Translations under genes and position numbers: made by a program | Assembly (NCBI GenBank): GCA_023653785.1 | Contig: JAMKCH010010124.1 | Coordinates: 1-64,000, forward strand | DNA length: 64,000 nt | Source: Ophioderma brevispina | Taxonomy: Eukaryota; Echinodermata; Ophiuroidea; Amphilepidida; Ophiodermatidae | Reading direction: 5' to 3' | Shown: one piece after another, positions 11,746-21,323 of the stretch | How positions within the stretch are numbered: position 1 is the stretch's first letter | How the letters are laid out: every line of letters begins with the position of its first letter | The notes under the pieces: model-generated | What the model was told of the DNA's origin: nothing | What the model saw: only the letters and a program-made list of their open reading frames with translations | Databases searched by the model: none

Positions 11746-12870
11746 TCATTCAGCCCACTTTATAATTAAGAAATAAAGAGTGATGCAGTATCGTTTATGG
11801 GCGAATAATGTGTCCGAGGTCGGAAAAAACTAAATAATGGGCGAGGCGCAGCCGAGCCCATTATTTTAAATATCTCCCCATAATGATATACTTCAGCAAC
11901 CAATTTTGTAACAAAATTGTTACAAAGTGTGTTATTTTTTTTAAACGGACAACTTCAACCCACTTTGTAACAAAATTGTTACAAAGTGCGTTAAGCTAGT
12001 GCTGTTCTAATAAGAGATACCTTCAACACCCTACTCAATAGAAAAGTATTTAGGACATTGCTTGTCAGACTTTTTTCTCCCACATAGCAGCAATATTCAC
12101 CATTTACAAATTAAATATGTTACACTATAATAATAAATATATAACCTAGGGAACACCTTCATGTATGTATAAATTCATACCTGCAAATCTACCCACACAT
12201 ACAAATATATACATACATGTATACACATACACAAATACAATTTTCTTTTTGTGACCATAACAAGTGTTGAATAAAAATACATTACTGGTTGCACAATAAA
12301 GCAATAAGAGTACATGGTTATAAAATAATACTCTTTTTGTTTCATTTCATTATAAGACCTCAAGGAGAGTCCCACAGTTAAAGCCATAAACAGTCAGACT
12401 TGCTTCAACTAAATGCATACCAACTCGCCCACCTTAATTCAGGACCACATTATAAATTTAAAATATTTCAAATATCTTCCCATGATGATATAACTTCAGC
12501 AACCCACTTGTTAATAAATTGTTAATACAACGTTTTGAGATCATGCCATAGTTTTTACTCTATACGGCAGTAGAGAGATCTCCTGCACACTAACAAAGTC
12601 GCACCATTACCAAATCGTCCCATTATCAGCAGCCCTATTTCAACTCGCCCTACCCTATTTCAGCCTACTTTACCAATTAACAATAATTTAAAATATCCCC
12701 ACATGAAGAATATACCTTATCAAGCACCCACTTTGAAAAAAAAATTGTTAAAAAGTGCGTTAAAATTTTTAAAAGGAAACTTCAAAACGCCCTATGTTTA
12801 AGCTGCCTCTGCTCTAATGGCAGTGAGAGATAACTTCAACACACTACTCCAAATTCTTACTTTATAGGGT
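11746..12870 (+). repeat. Three degenerate copies of the composite's internal block
   Basis: Each block runs: TTCAGCCCACTTTATAATT, an A/T stretch ending AAATAT, CTCCCCATAATGATATA, CTTCAGCAACC, the palindrome TTTGTAACAAAATTGTTAC, GTTAAG, then GAGATA and CTTCAACACACTACTC. Copies begin near 11750, 12440 and 12660, with increasing erosion. A short stretch at 11810-11870 (TAATGGGCGAGGCGCAGCC) and the AT-rich part 12045-12415 are extra. Confidence 0.7.
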
Positions 12871-13124
12871 TAGCTGTTTGGTAACATGTAATTTGCCATA
12901 GGTTTCTCCGTTACGGCGATATGATGAATAAAATCTTAAGCTTACTTTACTTTCCAAGATTTTTTTAATTCTTATTTACTTGTTTTGTCACTATATGTTA
13001 TGCATTAACGAAAAATCCCCATCACACCAGCTTGCCACACAGCTGCCTTCTTGCCTCTATATGCCTACTATACATTTTAACACACTAAGGGTAAGTACTG
13101 AATAAAAGCAATGAAAAATCCTTG
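12871..13124. other. No feature seen
   Basis: AT-rich interval between the last internal block and the end of the L1-like tail. No repeat or coding similarity noted. Confidence 0.45.
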
Positions 13125-13870
13125 ATTTGTTTTTTTTATTCTGATTCTGTTGCTTTTATATAACGTCATTATCATTTTCACAACATATACCATACCAGTC
13201 ATATATATTCAATATAAATATACATCTTTTCAATTTACATTCAATTCCAATCATAAACCAAACAAGCAAAGGCAGGAGAAAAGGCACAGATTTAAAAGGT
13301 AAATGCAAATCAATTCAAAGAAGGATTTCAAAAAAACAACCCCATATTCCAAACAATATCTCTTCTCAGATTGACCTTTCAATCAATCTCATAATATGAT
13401 TTCATATATGATTGAAGCATTTGAATCTCTGGGATCCGTTGTTTGGAACGCCAATCAGAGATAAAATGATCAAACAAATTATCATTTTACAATTACCACT
13501 TAACATCGGTATTAAGTCCTAATAGAATTAGTTTTTCCTCTAAAAAGACCCTCTGGTATATCGAAATTCCTTTATCTTCCGCAAATTTCCAAATCTTCTT
13601 CACCTGTCTACAGTTCAAAAATAAGTGCTCTAAGGTTTCCTCTTCTATATTACAAAAAGTACAAAGATTACACGCTTTAATCTTCATCTGACATAGAAGT
13701 CTATTCTTGCTATAACTCTATGTAAAATTTTTATAATTAAACCCCGTAATCTTGGTATTTCTGGTAATTTTAAATTAAATGGAATATAAAATATATATTT
13801 CCAAGTTGAAACTGGTAAAATACCGTATAAGCATATACAAATCACCTTGTGGTTTTCATTTCAAGCTTTT
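13125..13870 (-). mobile_element. L1-like LINE, 3' end with zf-RVT-type zinc knuckle
   Basis: On the minus strand, 13850-13690 reads like the C-terminal part of L1/Tx1-type ORF2 (KLPEIPRLRGLIIKILHRV). A frameshift follows, then 13687-13493 encodes the zf-RVT-type motif CNLCTFC...EHLFLNC, with the Cys/His spacing typical of that domain, followed by VKKIW. Downstream to about 13125 is a non-coding tail that ends in an A-rich stretch. The 5' part is absent. This belongs to a different LINE lineage from the CR1/L2-like remnants elsewhere in the window. It sits inside the 9870-15250 composite. Confidence 0.75.
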
Positions 13871-14029
13871 CTGTACCCAAATAAAGCTATGGGTTGTTAA
13901 TCTATTGAGTGTCTAATCTATATGGAATCACTACATATCTCAGAAAATTTGGATGTCTTGAAATCTCTCGTTGCAGCTTAATATGAAAACAACAAAGAAG
14001 GGATTTGTGTGTGCTGCTGCTGATGATCT

Positions 14030-14147
14030 ATTTGGTAGCTTAACAAACTTATTAACAGTTTCGTAACAAAGTTTGCTGAAGTTATATCCTTTTGACAAAC
14101 TGTTTAAAATATTAAATTATAAAGTGGGCTGAATGAAGGTGGCGAAG
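14030..14147 (-). repeat. Inverted copy of the composite's internal block
   Basis: The reverse complement reads CACCTTCATTCAGCCCACTT, then TATAACTTCAGCAAAC and a TTTGTTACGAAACTGTTA palindrome, in the same order as 11740-11935. This copy continues the mirror symmetry of the large element. Confidence 0.75.
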
Positions 14148-14149
14148 TG

Positions 14150-14695
14150 ATCAAATATTTAAACCTAAAAAAAAGGCACTAAGAATAATATCCAAAAGTT
14201 CTTACAATTCTCATTCTGGGCCACTTTTTAAGAAGTACAATATTCTAAATGTATATGATACCTACCATCTGGAATTGGCTTCGTTTATGTATAAACATTT
14301 CAATGGGCAATTACCAAGTGGATTTGAGAAATATTTCACTAAACATACCAATCTTCATGATTATCTTACAAGGAATTATGATGATTATATAATACCACAA
14401 ATGACGATTAATTTTGCCTACAAACAAATTAGAACATCTGGTACTATTCTTTGGAATACTATATACAAAAAGCATATTCGGTATTCTAAAACAATTAAAC
14501 ACTTTAGGAAACAAGTAAAGAATGATTTAATTGCAGCGTATGTATAGAGTTTACTCTGGTTTGTGCGTTTTTCTTGAATTTTTGTTACTTGTATTTTATG
14601 TACTGCAACTAAAAAAATGGATACTCGTATGATTTTTGTAAAATTACATACATCTACTTGTTTTGCTGGGTGGTGAGTCTCTCTGGCCAATAGCC
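14150..14695 (+). mobile_element. CR1/L2-like LINE, C-terminal reverse-transcriptase tail and 3' UTR
   Basis: An open frame in phase from about 14161 to the stop at 14547 encodes the C-terminal region of an L2/CR1-type ORF2: KKALRIISKSSYNSHSGPL, LFKKYNILNVYD, HDYLTRN, then WNTIYKKHI near the end. It continues to 14695 as a non-coding 3' tail. The frame has no internal stop, making this one of the better-preserved remnants. The inserted segment lies exactly between the mirror-arm minisatellite and the internal block, so it was inserted into the composite. Confidence 0.8.
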
Positions 14696-15240
14696 TTTTG
14701 GTCATCTCCCTCAATGGGGCGAGTTGGTATGGGGTGGTAGTTATGGAGCAAGTTATGGCGAGTCGATGAGGCCAGTTAAAATGGTGAGGGTTGGTAATGA
14801 GAGTAGTTGGTATATGGAGCGAGTTGATATGCATGGGATGAGTTAATACTGGGACGAATTTGGGGGCGATTTGCTATGGACGAGTTGGTATTGGGCAAGT
14901 TGATATGAGGCGAGTTAGTATTCTTTAATGGAGATCTTTGAAGATTTCATCAATTTTGATTTGGTTACAAAATGCGTCGAAGCTGTCCCTTTTATATTCT
15001 GTCACAAGAGAGCTCAAAGGGTCATTTCGTGATCCACAGCATCGACCTCCGATTCACCTTAAAGAAATTGAGATTTTTATATCATCTGAACCGTTGTTCT
15101 TAAATGGAAGATCTTTGAAAATTTCAATTTTGTTACAAAGTGCGTTAAAGTTGTCCCTTTTTGTTCTGTCAAAAGATAACTTAACGCAGTTCGTAACAAT
15201 TTTGTTACAAAGTGCATTGTTGTTATGAACTGCGTGCCAA
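14696..15240 (-). repeat. Right arm of the composite (inverted copy of 9874-10227 plus minisatellite)
   Basis: 14696-14925 carries the CTCGCCCC minisatellite in reverse (GGCGAGTTGGTAT units). 14930-15240 carries the palindromic TTTGTAAC motifs in reverse, including CAATTTTGTTACAAAGTGCG at about 15125 and TTGTTACAAAGTGCATTG at about 15202. A ~100-base stretch around 15010-15110 has no counterpart in the left arm. The frames at 14938-15263 read through the repeat. Confidence 0.8.
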
Positions 15241-15250
15241 CAACTGTGCC

Positions 15251-16640
15251 TTGCCTGTGTCAAAGTGTACGGGATGTTTAAGACATGTCATACGTAAGAT
15301 GTCTTTCGTGATCCGGCTCCTGAACTATTAAAATATAATTACTTGCTATCTGAATAGCGGCAACTTTGATAACTGATCATGCGGATAATATAGGTATGGC
15401 ATGACTAAAAATGAATCCCTTAAACCTTTACTGATGGCACGCTCTTTATACCAGTCGTGTGTTTAAGTAAATGGCAAAATACAATAAAACTAACTTTTCC
15501 CATCTCTAATATTATGGCGTCAATTTTATACGTACATTTGGTCTCAGCTAACAATGGTGGTTTCGGCGTCGGCAGCGTTGATATGTTTGACTACTAAATA
15601 TGGCGCCAAATTTTAAATCTGATCATCCATATTTCAGTCTACTTATTGTGCATACATTAATTATGTATACAGAAACAGATTATAACCATTTGTAAACGAT
15701 TTGTGAAACCCACTGTCTGGTAGAAATAAGCAAACTCTGGAGTCAACTATATGCCCTATATCCTGACCACATTGAAGTCCCGGGGGCAAAATTTGAAATC
15801 AGAATCAATCTTTAGAATACGACGGCTACTTTGGTATATAAAAGAAGAATTGTCCTTTTTTTCTTTTTGATAAAATAACAAAGTAATCCTGGGTATTTAT
15901 TAATGAGTAGATTTGTAGCGCTTCCATGATAATGTCTACACATTTTTAAAAGTGGAAATTTTGGCAATAAAATTTTGCTGACAAAGACACCAATTATTGC
16001 CACGCAGTTTTGGACTAATTTGATCAAAGCGTGGTGTCGCTTTTATGATCATGATGATTGAAACAACACTACACTTAGCAATGCTTAGTGAATTATCAGC
16101 AACATGAATTGTGTTATTGTTGTTGTTTAGTTATTTTTAACTGAGAGAAGAGATTTGAGTTGAAAAGATTTTTGAATCTGAGTTATATTGTGAGTTCCAT
16201 CAAGTCATGCAAGTGGGAGGAGGAGATGAAGGCACGAGATGGAGGAATTTTTGCAGCTCTTCAAGGCAGTATACAACCAAGCAGGTAAGGATCACGTACC
16301 ATAGAAAATCTTAATCAAGACAAAGTATAATCTATATGACAGATAACGAAACTCAAAGCACTATAAAAATATAAAGAATACAAGAAGCAAAGTATGAACA
16401 AAGACAATAAAGGAGTTTAATCTAAGTCAAAGACCTTCATTATGTTAGATAGAATCAGAAAGTCAAGTTGGCATAGCATAAAAACTGACAAAGAGAGAGA
16501 GAGAGAGCGTTAATGAGATCGGGTGTAGACTATTTAACACTTTTTGAACACGTGGATGCATGACATTTAGACATATAAGAAAAGAATATTTAAAAAGTAC
16601 ATTTTTGCAGTGATATTAGAAAGGAACTGGACAAATTAAA
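15251..16640. other. No gene seen
   Basis: AT-rich, unassigned. A short (GA)n run lies at 16495-16508. The 71-codon minus-strand frame at 15812-16027 has no recognisable domain. Confidence 0.45.
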
Positions 16641-16654
16641 GACAATTATATATT

Positions 16655-17330
16655 AAGAGTCCATGACCTGCAGACATTGTGAATCTACAGGCCTGTGGAT
16701 CTCAGTAGTATTGCCTGCACAGTAAAAAAGTGAGTCACTTGCGTAAAAGTGGGTCAATTTGTCCGTATAGTGAAACACTTTGCCTCAAAATGAGTCACCT
16801 TGACTCATTTTTGGACCAAGTGTTTCACTATACGGAAAAGTGACTCACTTTTTCTGTGTGTGATATATGGAAGGATGCTTGACCATCTTGAGAAACAGTA
16901 AAGGAAAGTCATGTCTTACGCATTTGCTTAAGAGATTGAAAGACATTACTGAGAAACTGGACCACGAGGTCGGAGTGGACATTATTGTTTTGATATACGC
17001 AAAAGCTTTGGATTTAGTACCACATATGCGACTGATTAAGTTTAAATTGGGTCCGAAAGTTAAAATGGCAAGAACAAACACAGTCACCGTGAGAAATATG
17101 CGCTTAGTAGAGTTCCGCAGGGATCAGCGCTGGTCCAGCATCGTTCACCTTGTACATAAATGACTTGCCACACCATGCCAAATCATGCAGTATTAAAATA
17201 TTTGCTAATATGACACCAAGACATACGCCAGCAAGCACAAAACTTCAAAGAGAAATGGTCTGTGAAGAAATGGTTGCAGGGAACTGCAAGCCTATACACT
17301 TAACCCATAAGTAAACTACAGAATGGATTG
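16655..17330 (+). pseudogene. CR1-like reverse transcriptase remnant
   Basis: Reading plus: YRPVDLSSIAC at about 16688-16716 (the RT fingers motif), then a 141-bp MITE, then YGRMLDHLEK, then from 16895 KGKSCLTHLLKRLKDITEKL and DIIVLIYAKALDLVPHMRL. These match the conserved RT blocks that in CR1-type enzymes read LxFxKAFDTVPH. After a frameshift come FTLYINDLPHHA and a degraded FADDTKTY box (FANMTPRHT) at about 17145-17225. There are multiple stops and frameshifts. The endonuclease and C-terminus are not visible. Confidence 0.8.
16718..16858. mobile_element. 141-bp fold-back MITE inside the reverse transcriptase remnant
   Basis: The ends are CACAGTAAAAAAGTGAGTCA and its near complement TGACTCACTTTTTCTGTG. 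Both halves also contain CCGTATAGTGAAACACTT or its reverse complement, meeting near 16800 at TGAGTCACCTTGACTCA. Taking out exactly 16718-16858 joins SSIAC to VIYGRMLDHL in one frame, which fixes the borders. No coding capacity. A two-base TG lies on both sides, but a target duplication is not certain. Confidence 0.85.
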
Positions 17331-17736
17331 TACTACACTGAAAATTATAAATGAATAGAAAGGTATCAGTGGGTTATTGACCAACGCCTGCAGCTATAGC
17401 ATGTACTAAATAGCAACCAAGAAAAGGAATGATTTGTCTGCAAGTCATAAAGTGCAATTTTAGTTATTAGTTATATTAAGGACATGCAGCTCCAGCATAA
17501 TTTACAAAAAATTACCTACTTATCCAAGCTTACAGGTCATGAGTTGAAAAAAGCATCACTATACTAGATCAAGTGCAGCGAAGAATGGCCATCAAGCTAC
17601 CAGAAATCTGAGACATGACCATGGCAAAAGCCCTCAAGAATTGAATTGAGGAGTAACTTAATAAAAACAGATTTTGAATGAAATTATTTTCAAAGAAAGT
17701 TATCAATCATTGCAACTCTTGCTTACCACATTGTGT
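17331..17736. other. Probable further decayed LINE or unassigned DNA
   Basis: Follows the CR1-like remnant without a visible border. I find no continuing protein similarity I can defend. Confidence 0.3.
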
Positions 17737-17747
17737 CACAGACACAC

Positions 17748-17799
<52 letters not shown>
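17737..17799. repeat. (CA)n microsatellite with a CG core
   Basis: About 60 bases of CA dinucleotides interrupted by CGCGCGCG near 17755-17762. The alternating purine/pyrimidine pattern is prone to Z-DNA. Confidence 0.95.
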
Positions 17800-17801
<2 letters not shown>

Positions 17802-19090
17802 CTTCAAAGCTGAGTTACATTAATATTTCACAGATATGGGTTTTAAATTCATAATGCTTGTAATCGCTCCCATCAACCTAAATTTTAGTGTATTAAGCGT
17901 GAATCTGCGAAAAGTGCATGCTGTCACGCTTTTAAAGCATTTCCATTGCAAATTTGATTTTAACACACAAGGAGTTTGATACGTTTTGCCTCGCTTATAA
18001 GCTCTTATAGACTTTAGCCCTTTTTTGCAGCATGCTGACCAAGTAAATGTTAAGCAATACAATACATATGACATGATAGTAAAATCTGAGTAACGGTTAA
18101 TTAAGTTATAAAGTTGAGTTTTGCAACACTTTGGTCGATGGATACTCGTGTAAAAAATTGAAGCAGCATCTAAGAAAATCTCTGAGTCAGCCTTAGCGCC
18201 CTTTATCATGCTAAAATAATCATGTCAATTGTACATGCGTTAATACTTTTCAATTAAAATTGAATTTTCGAAGATGGTATTTTACACATCTTAGTCCAAG
18301 ATTCAATTCTAAATAATATTAACTAAACAGTTCGCGCATTTGAACTCTAGTTCCCGAGTTCAAATGAGTTATTCGGGGAGTCACGATTTAGATTGACACC
18401 GTTCTGTCCAAGCTTGTCCACGTCACTAAAAGCATGTGAATTACTAAAGCAAATCGTTGCCCAAAAAATATAAGCCAAGCAAAATATCCCTCTGTTGAAA
18501 AGTCAAACCCTCCCCACTCTTCTTTACGCAAGCGATTGGGGGAAAATTGTACAAAATTGTATTCTACAATGAATCCTATTTCAAGTTACACAGAGTGACA
18601 GTTGTTGAAAAGACTGCAAATCCTCTCAAAGTCCCCTTATACAAACTGTGTACAGTGCAAGATAATGTAGGTTTCCTCAAGGTTTAACAATCACCGTGTT
18701 TCTGCCTGGAGCTGTCAAAAGGGGCATGGTCTGACTGTTTGACAGGCTTTATCCCAAAGGTTTCAAGCAGTTCGCTCCACTTCAGCGATGCTGTCAATGG
18801 ATCCGGTCACGCGAAGTTCCAAAAAAGGTGATTTCTTCATTGAATTAACAAATTAATAAGCAGAACGGGTGTTACCGTTTATAATTTTAGCAGAATATGC
18901 TTACAATAGTTTAGAGTAAAGCTAAATTGGCACGGTTAACAATTATTTGCATCGCTTTGGCAAGATAATCATTAATACATCTGACTGTGGAGGTTATGCT
19001 CGGATGTGCACCCCTGTTCAAATACTGAGTGAACTACACGGTTCCCAAGAAGAAAGTTCCCCTCTAAAATTCAAAAGGACATTCTTTGCA
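17800..19090. other. Unassigned; unrecognised 129-codon minus-strand ORF (17820-18209)
   Basis: The minus frame 18209-17820 is the longest open frame of the region (129 codons, Cys- and Lys-rich) and matches no family I recognise. There is no promoter, signal peptide or splice context, and at this base composition such a frame can arise by chance. The rest to 19090 shows nothing I can name. Confidence 0.3.
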
Positions 19091-19094
19091 TAAC

Positions 19095-19688
19095 TTAGAA
19101 CTGAATTAAATTATTTTTTTTAAGTTTTCAAGAGAGGAAACATTTGGCACTGCCACCAAAAGCTTTGCTTTTTCAAAAATACTTTGTCACCAACACACCT
19201 CTCCTTTTTTTCCAAAAATTGGATGTTCTCTCGGAAAAAAAAGTGGCACTTGTTGCTGTTTCAAAGGTCTAAAGTCAAGAAATTATCCATTTACACCCTG
19301 ATTTCATTTTCTTTCATTTTCATTGTGTCTGAAGTAAATAAGCTTAAAACATTAATTCAAATAAAAAAACAAATAAACAACAATACCATATGCTTTGCCA
19401 ACAACAATTAGATGCGATGGTGTAAGCAACACCATCAGGTAAATTTGAAGCATATTGACACGTTGTAAATTGACAATTGGGTGACTCTAGACCCTGACCC
19501 TTTGAATTCTGCAAAGTGCCACTATCTTAAAAATCTGTCGTCATTTTTTTGAAAAAAAAACCTGGAGTGTGTGCTGGTACCATAAAAAGTGTCCTTTTGA
19601 AAAAGCAACAACTTTTGTGGCAGAGCTAAATGTTCCATCTTTTTTAAAAATGTTTTCTAAACATCCCGTTCTAAGTGAATTTTAATCA
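19095..19688. mobile_element. About 600-bp fold-back element
   Basis: The left arm (about 19095-19270) and the reverse complement of the right arm (about 19495-19688) align over ~170 bases. Shared landmarks are ACTTAGAAC, GGAACATTT, CACTGCCAC-AAAAG, TTGCTTTTTCAAAA, CACACCTC and GTGGCACTT. The middle is AT-rich with a small palindrome GATGGTG...CACCATC near 19410-19435. No coding capacity. The frames at 19184 and 19696 are incidental. Confidence 0.75.
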
Positions 19689-20928
19689 CGAAATGTCACG
19701 AAAAATTAATACTTGTTTGTCCAGTAACCCTTCGAAAAGTTCTGTCCTTGGCAGTTGTTGTGCAACCATCCAGTGCAAATTTAGAGAAAACTGGTAGAAA
19801 ATCGCATATTGTTGTTCCTTTAAATAATAGCTGTTTTACAAACTCCTGTAATTTATAGACCCCATAAGAAAGTAATATCACTGAAAATTCACAAGAAAAC
19901 CGGTAATTTTTGCAGCCGTCCAAATACTTTTCAGCATTATTCTGACAATGAATACGTTGGAAGTTGTTTTTTTTCCCTTTACAGGCAATATAAGTGTCAG
20001 AAAATCAACGTTTTTAGCATTAGCTCGGTGGAAATAATTCCCAAAGTACGGTTCTCTGTTGCATTTTCAATACAACATCCTTAAACGGAGTTGAAAAATT
20101 GCTATCCTGATTTAGGAAAACGTGCATGCGTCCATCGTCCTGACAACATGGCACGCCCCCCCCCCCCTCCCATAGGGCGCCGACGGTGATGGCGAAAGCA
20201 CGTAGGGAGTTGAGCAAGCTCCATGGTGAGTTTGGCGGCATGGCGGCAGCGACCCGTGCGTCGAACCAAAGTGTTGGGAGTCAAAATACGCAACATTTGC
20301 GTGTGCGCGGGATGTTAAGGACGCGCTGAGTTAGCGATCGAAAATGCGCCTACGTCTCTTTTTTTCATTGCTTTTATTTGGAGATGGAGGGTGGAAACTA
20401 TTAGAGGTAATAGAAATTTGGTATGTAATGTTCTGATACGGGGGACATAGAATGGATTGATGGATTAATCTTTTCTAAGCTCATAAAATTAATTGGGTTA
20501 AGAATCTTTTGATCCTGAGTATCTTAGTGGTGGACGTCAAATTAAATTGGCTGTTTTATTCAAATTCCACTCTGATACAACATCTTATGGAAATCTAAGG
20601 CTCCAAATCGGTTTTAAATACCCTATCTAAACATGTCTGAAATGTCAGTTGATGAAACTGTTAAAATTTGGTACTCTTAAAAATAAATTAAGAAGAATTA
20701 GGTTTAATTTAATCTTCATTACCAAGATCCAATTTAGTGGAATAAAACTGTTCGTCTAAAATCGAAAACCTATTTTTATTACAATGTCTGGGATGAAAAA
20801 AGGGAATCCACACAATTTCTGATCTCGATAGGGGTATAGACAAATATTAGTAAAACCTTGAAGATGTCGTCATGAATATAGAATCCCTATATTGGTGATC
20901 GAAGAAATATAATTCTCTTATAAATGTT
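19689..20928. other. Unassigned; a CpG-denser patch at 20130-20350
   Basis: Mostly AT-rich. Between about 20130 and 20350 CpG dinucleotides become frequent, and a start codon at 20241 opens a 30-codon frame beginning MAAATRASNQ. This could be a 5' exon with promoter or only a GC-rich repeat. Frames on the opposite strand (20020-20296) overlap it and are less plausible. Nothing else recognised. Confidence 0.3.
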
Positions 20929-21323
20929 CAGGGCCCGTAGCAGGATTTATTGGGGGGGGGTGCGGATTTGCCCGAAGTGGACCTTTTTTTCGACCAAATT
21001 TCTTTTTTTGGCTCGCGGCGCTCGGCGGTTGACCAATTTCCCCCGTCGCCTTCAAATCGAAGACGGGGTGGGGAGGGGGGAGTAAAAGTAGGGAGAATGA
21101 ATAGGCTCCACAGGCGTTCACACAACGTATAATAATAGTGTTAATGCGTAATACAGTAGTATTTCACCAGTGCATTGGCATATAATTATTCAGATAATCG
21201 CAAACAATTACAACGGAACTTTTGAAAGCGCAAACTTCAAACATTACAGCGGACCCTTCAACATGATAAGAGGACCTGCACCCCCCCCCCCCCCCCCCCA
21301 CCCCCCCCCCCGGCACGGCCCTG
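20929..21323. mobile_element. hAT-like non-autonomous element with long C/G runs
   Basis: It starts CAGGGCCCGTAGCAGG followed by a G run, and ends in C runs (21281-21311) followed by CCGGCACGGCCCTG, so CAGGGCC termini are inverted. Animal hAT MITEs with CAGGGGCGTAGCCAGG-type ends are the closest family I know. No 8-bp target duplication is visible. The open frames inside are produced by the homopolymer runs and are not genes. Confidence 0.6.

Larger units (their letters stand above)
9870..15250. mobile_element. 5.4-kb inverted-repeat composite element
   Basis: The sequence running inward from about 9874 matches the reverse complement of the sequence running inward from about 15235 for at least 350 bases. 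Landmarks come in the same order: GCACGCAGTTCATAACAA, then GCACTTTGTAAC, then GACAGAACAAAAA, then CAAAGATCTTCCATTTAAGAA, then TGATGAAATCTTCAAAGAT, then the CTCGCCCC minisatellite. Inside are repeated blocks (11746-12870, mirrored at 14030-14147). Nested within are a 1.06-kb insertion (10234-11293) and two LINE tails. No transposase was found. It resembles a fold-back type element with complex arms; a segmental inverted duplication is the alternative. Confidence 0.75.
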
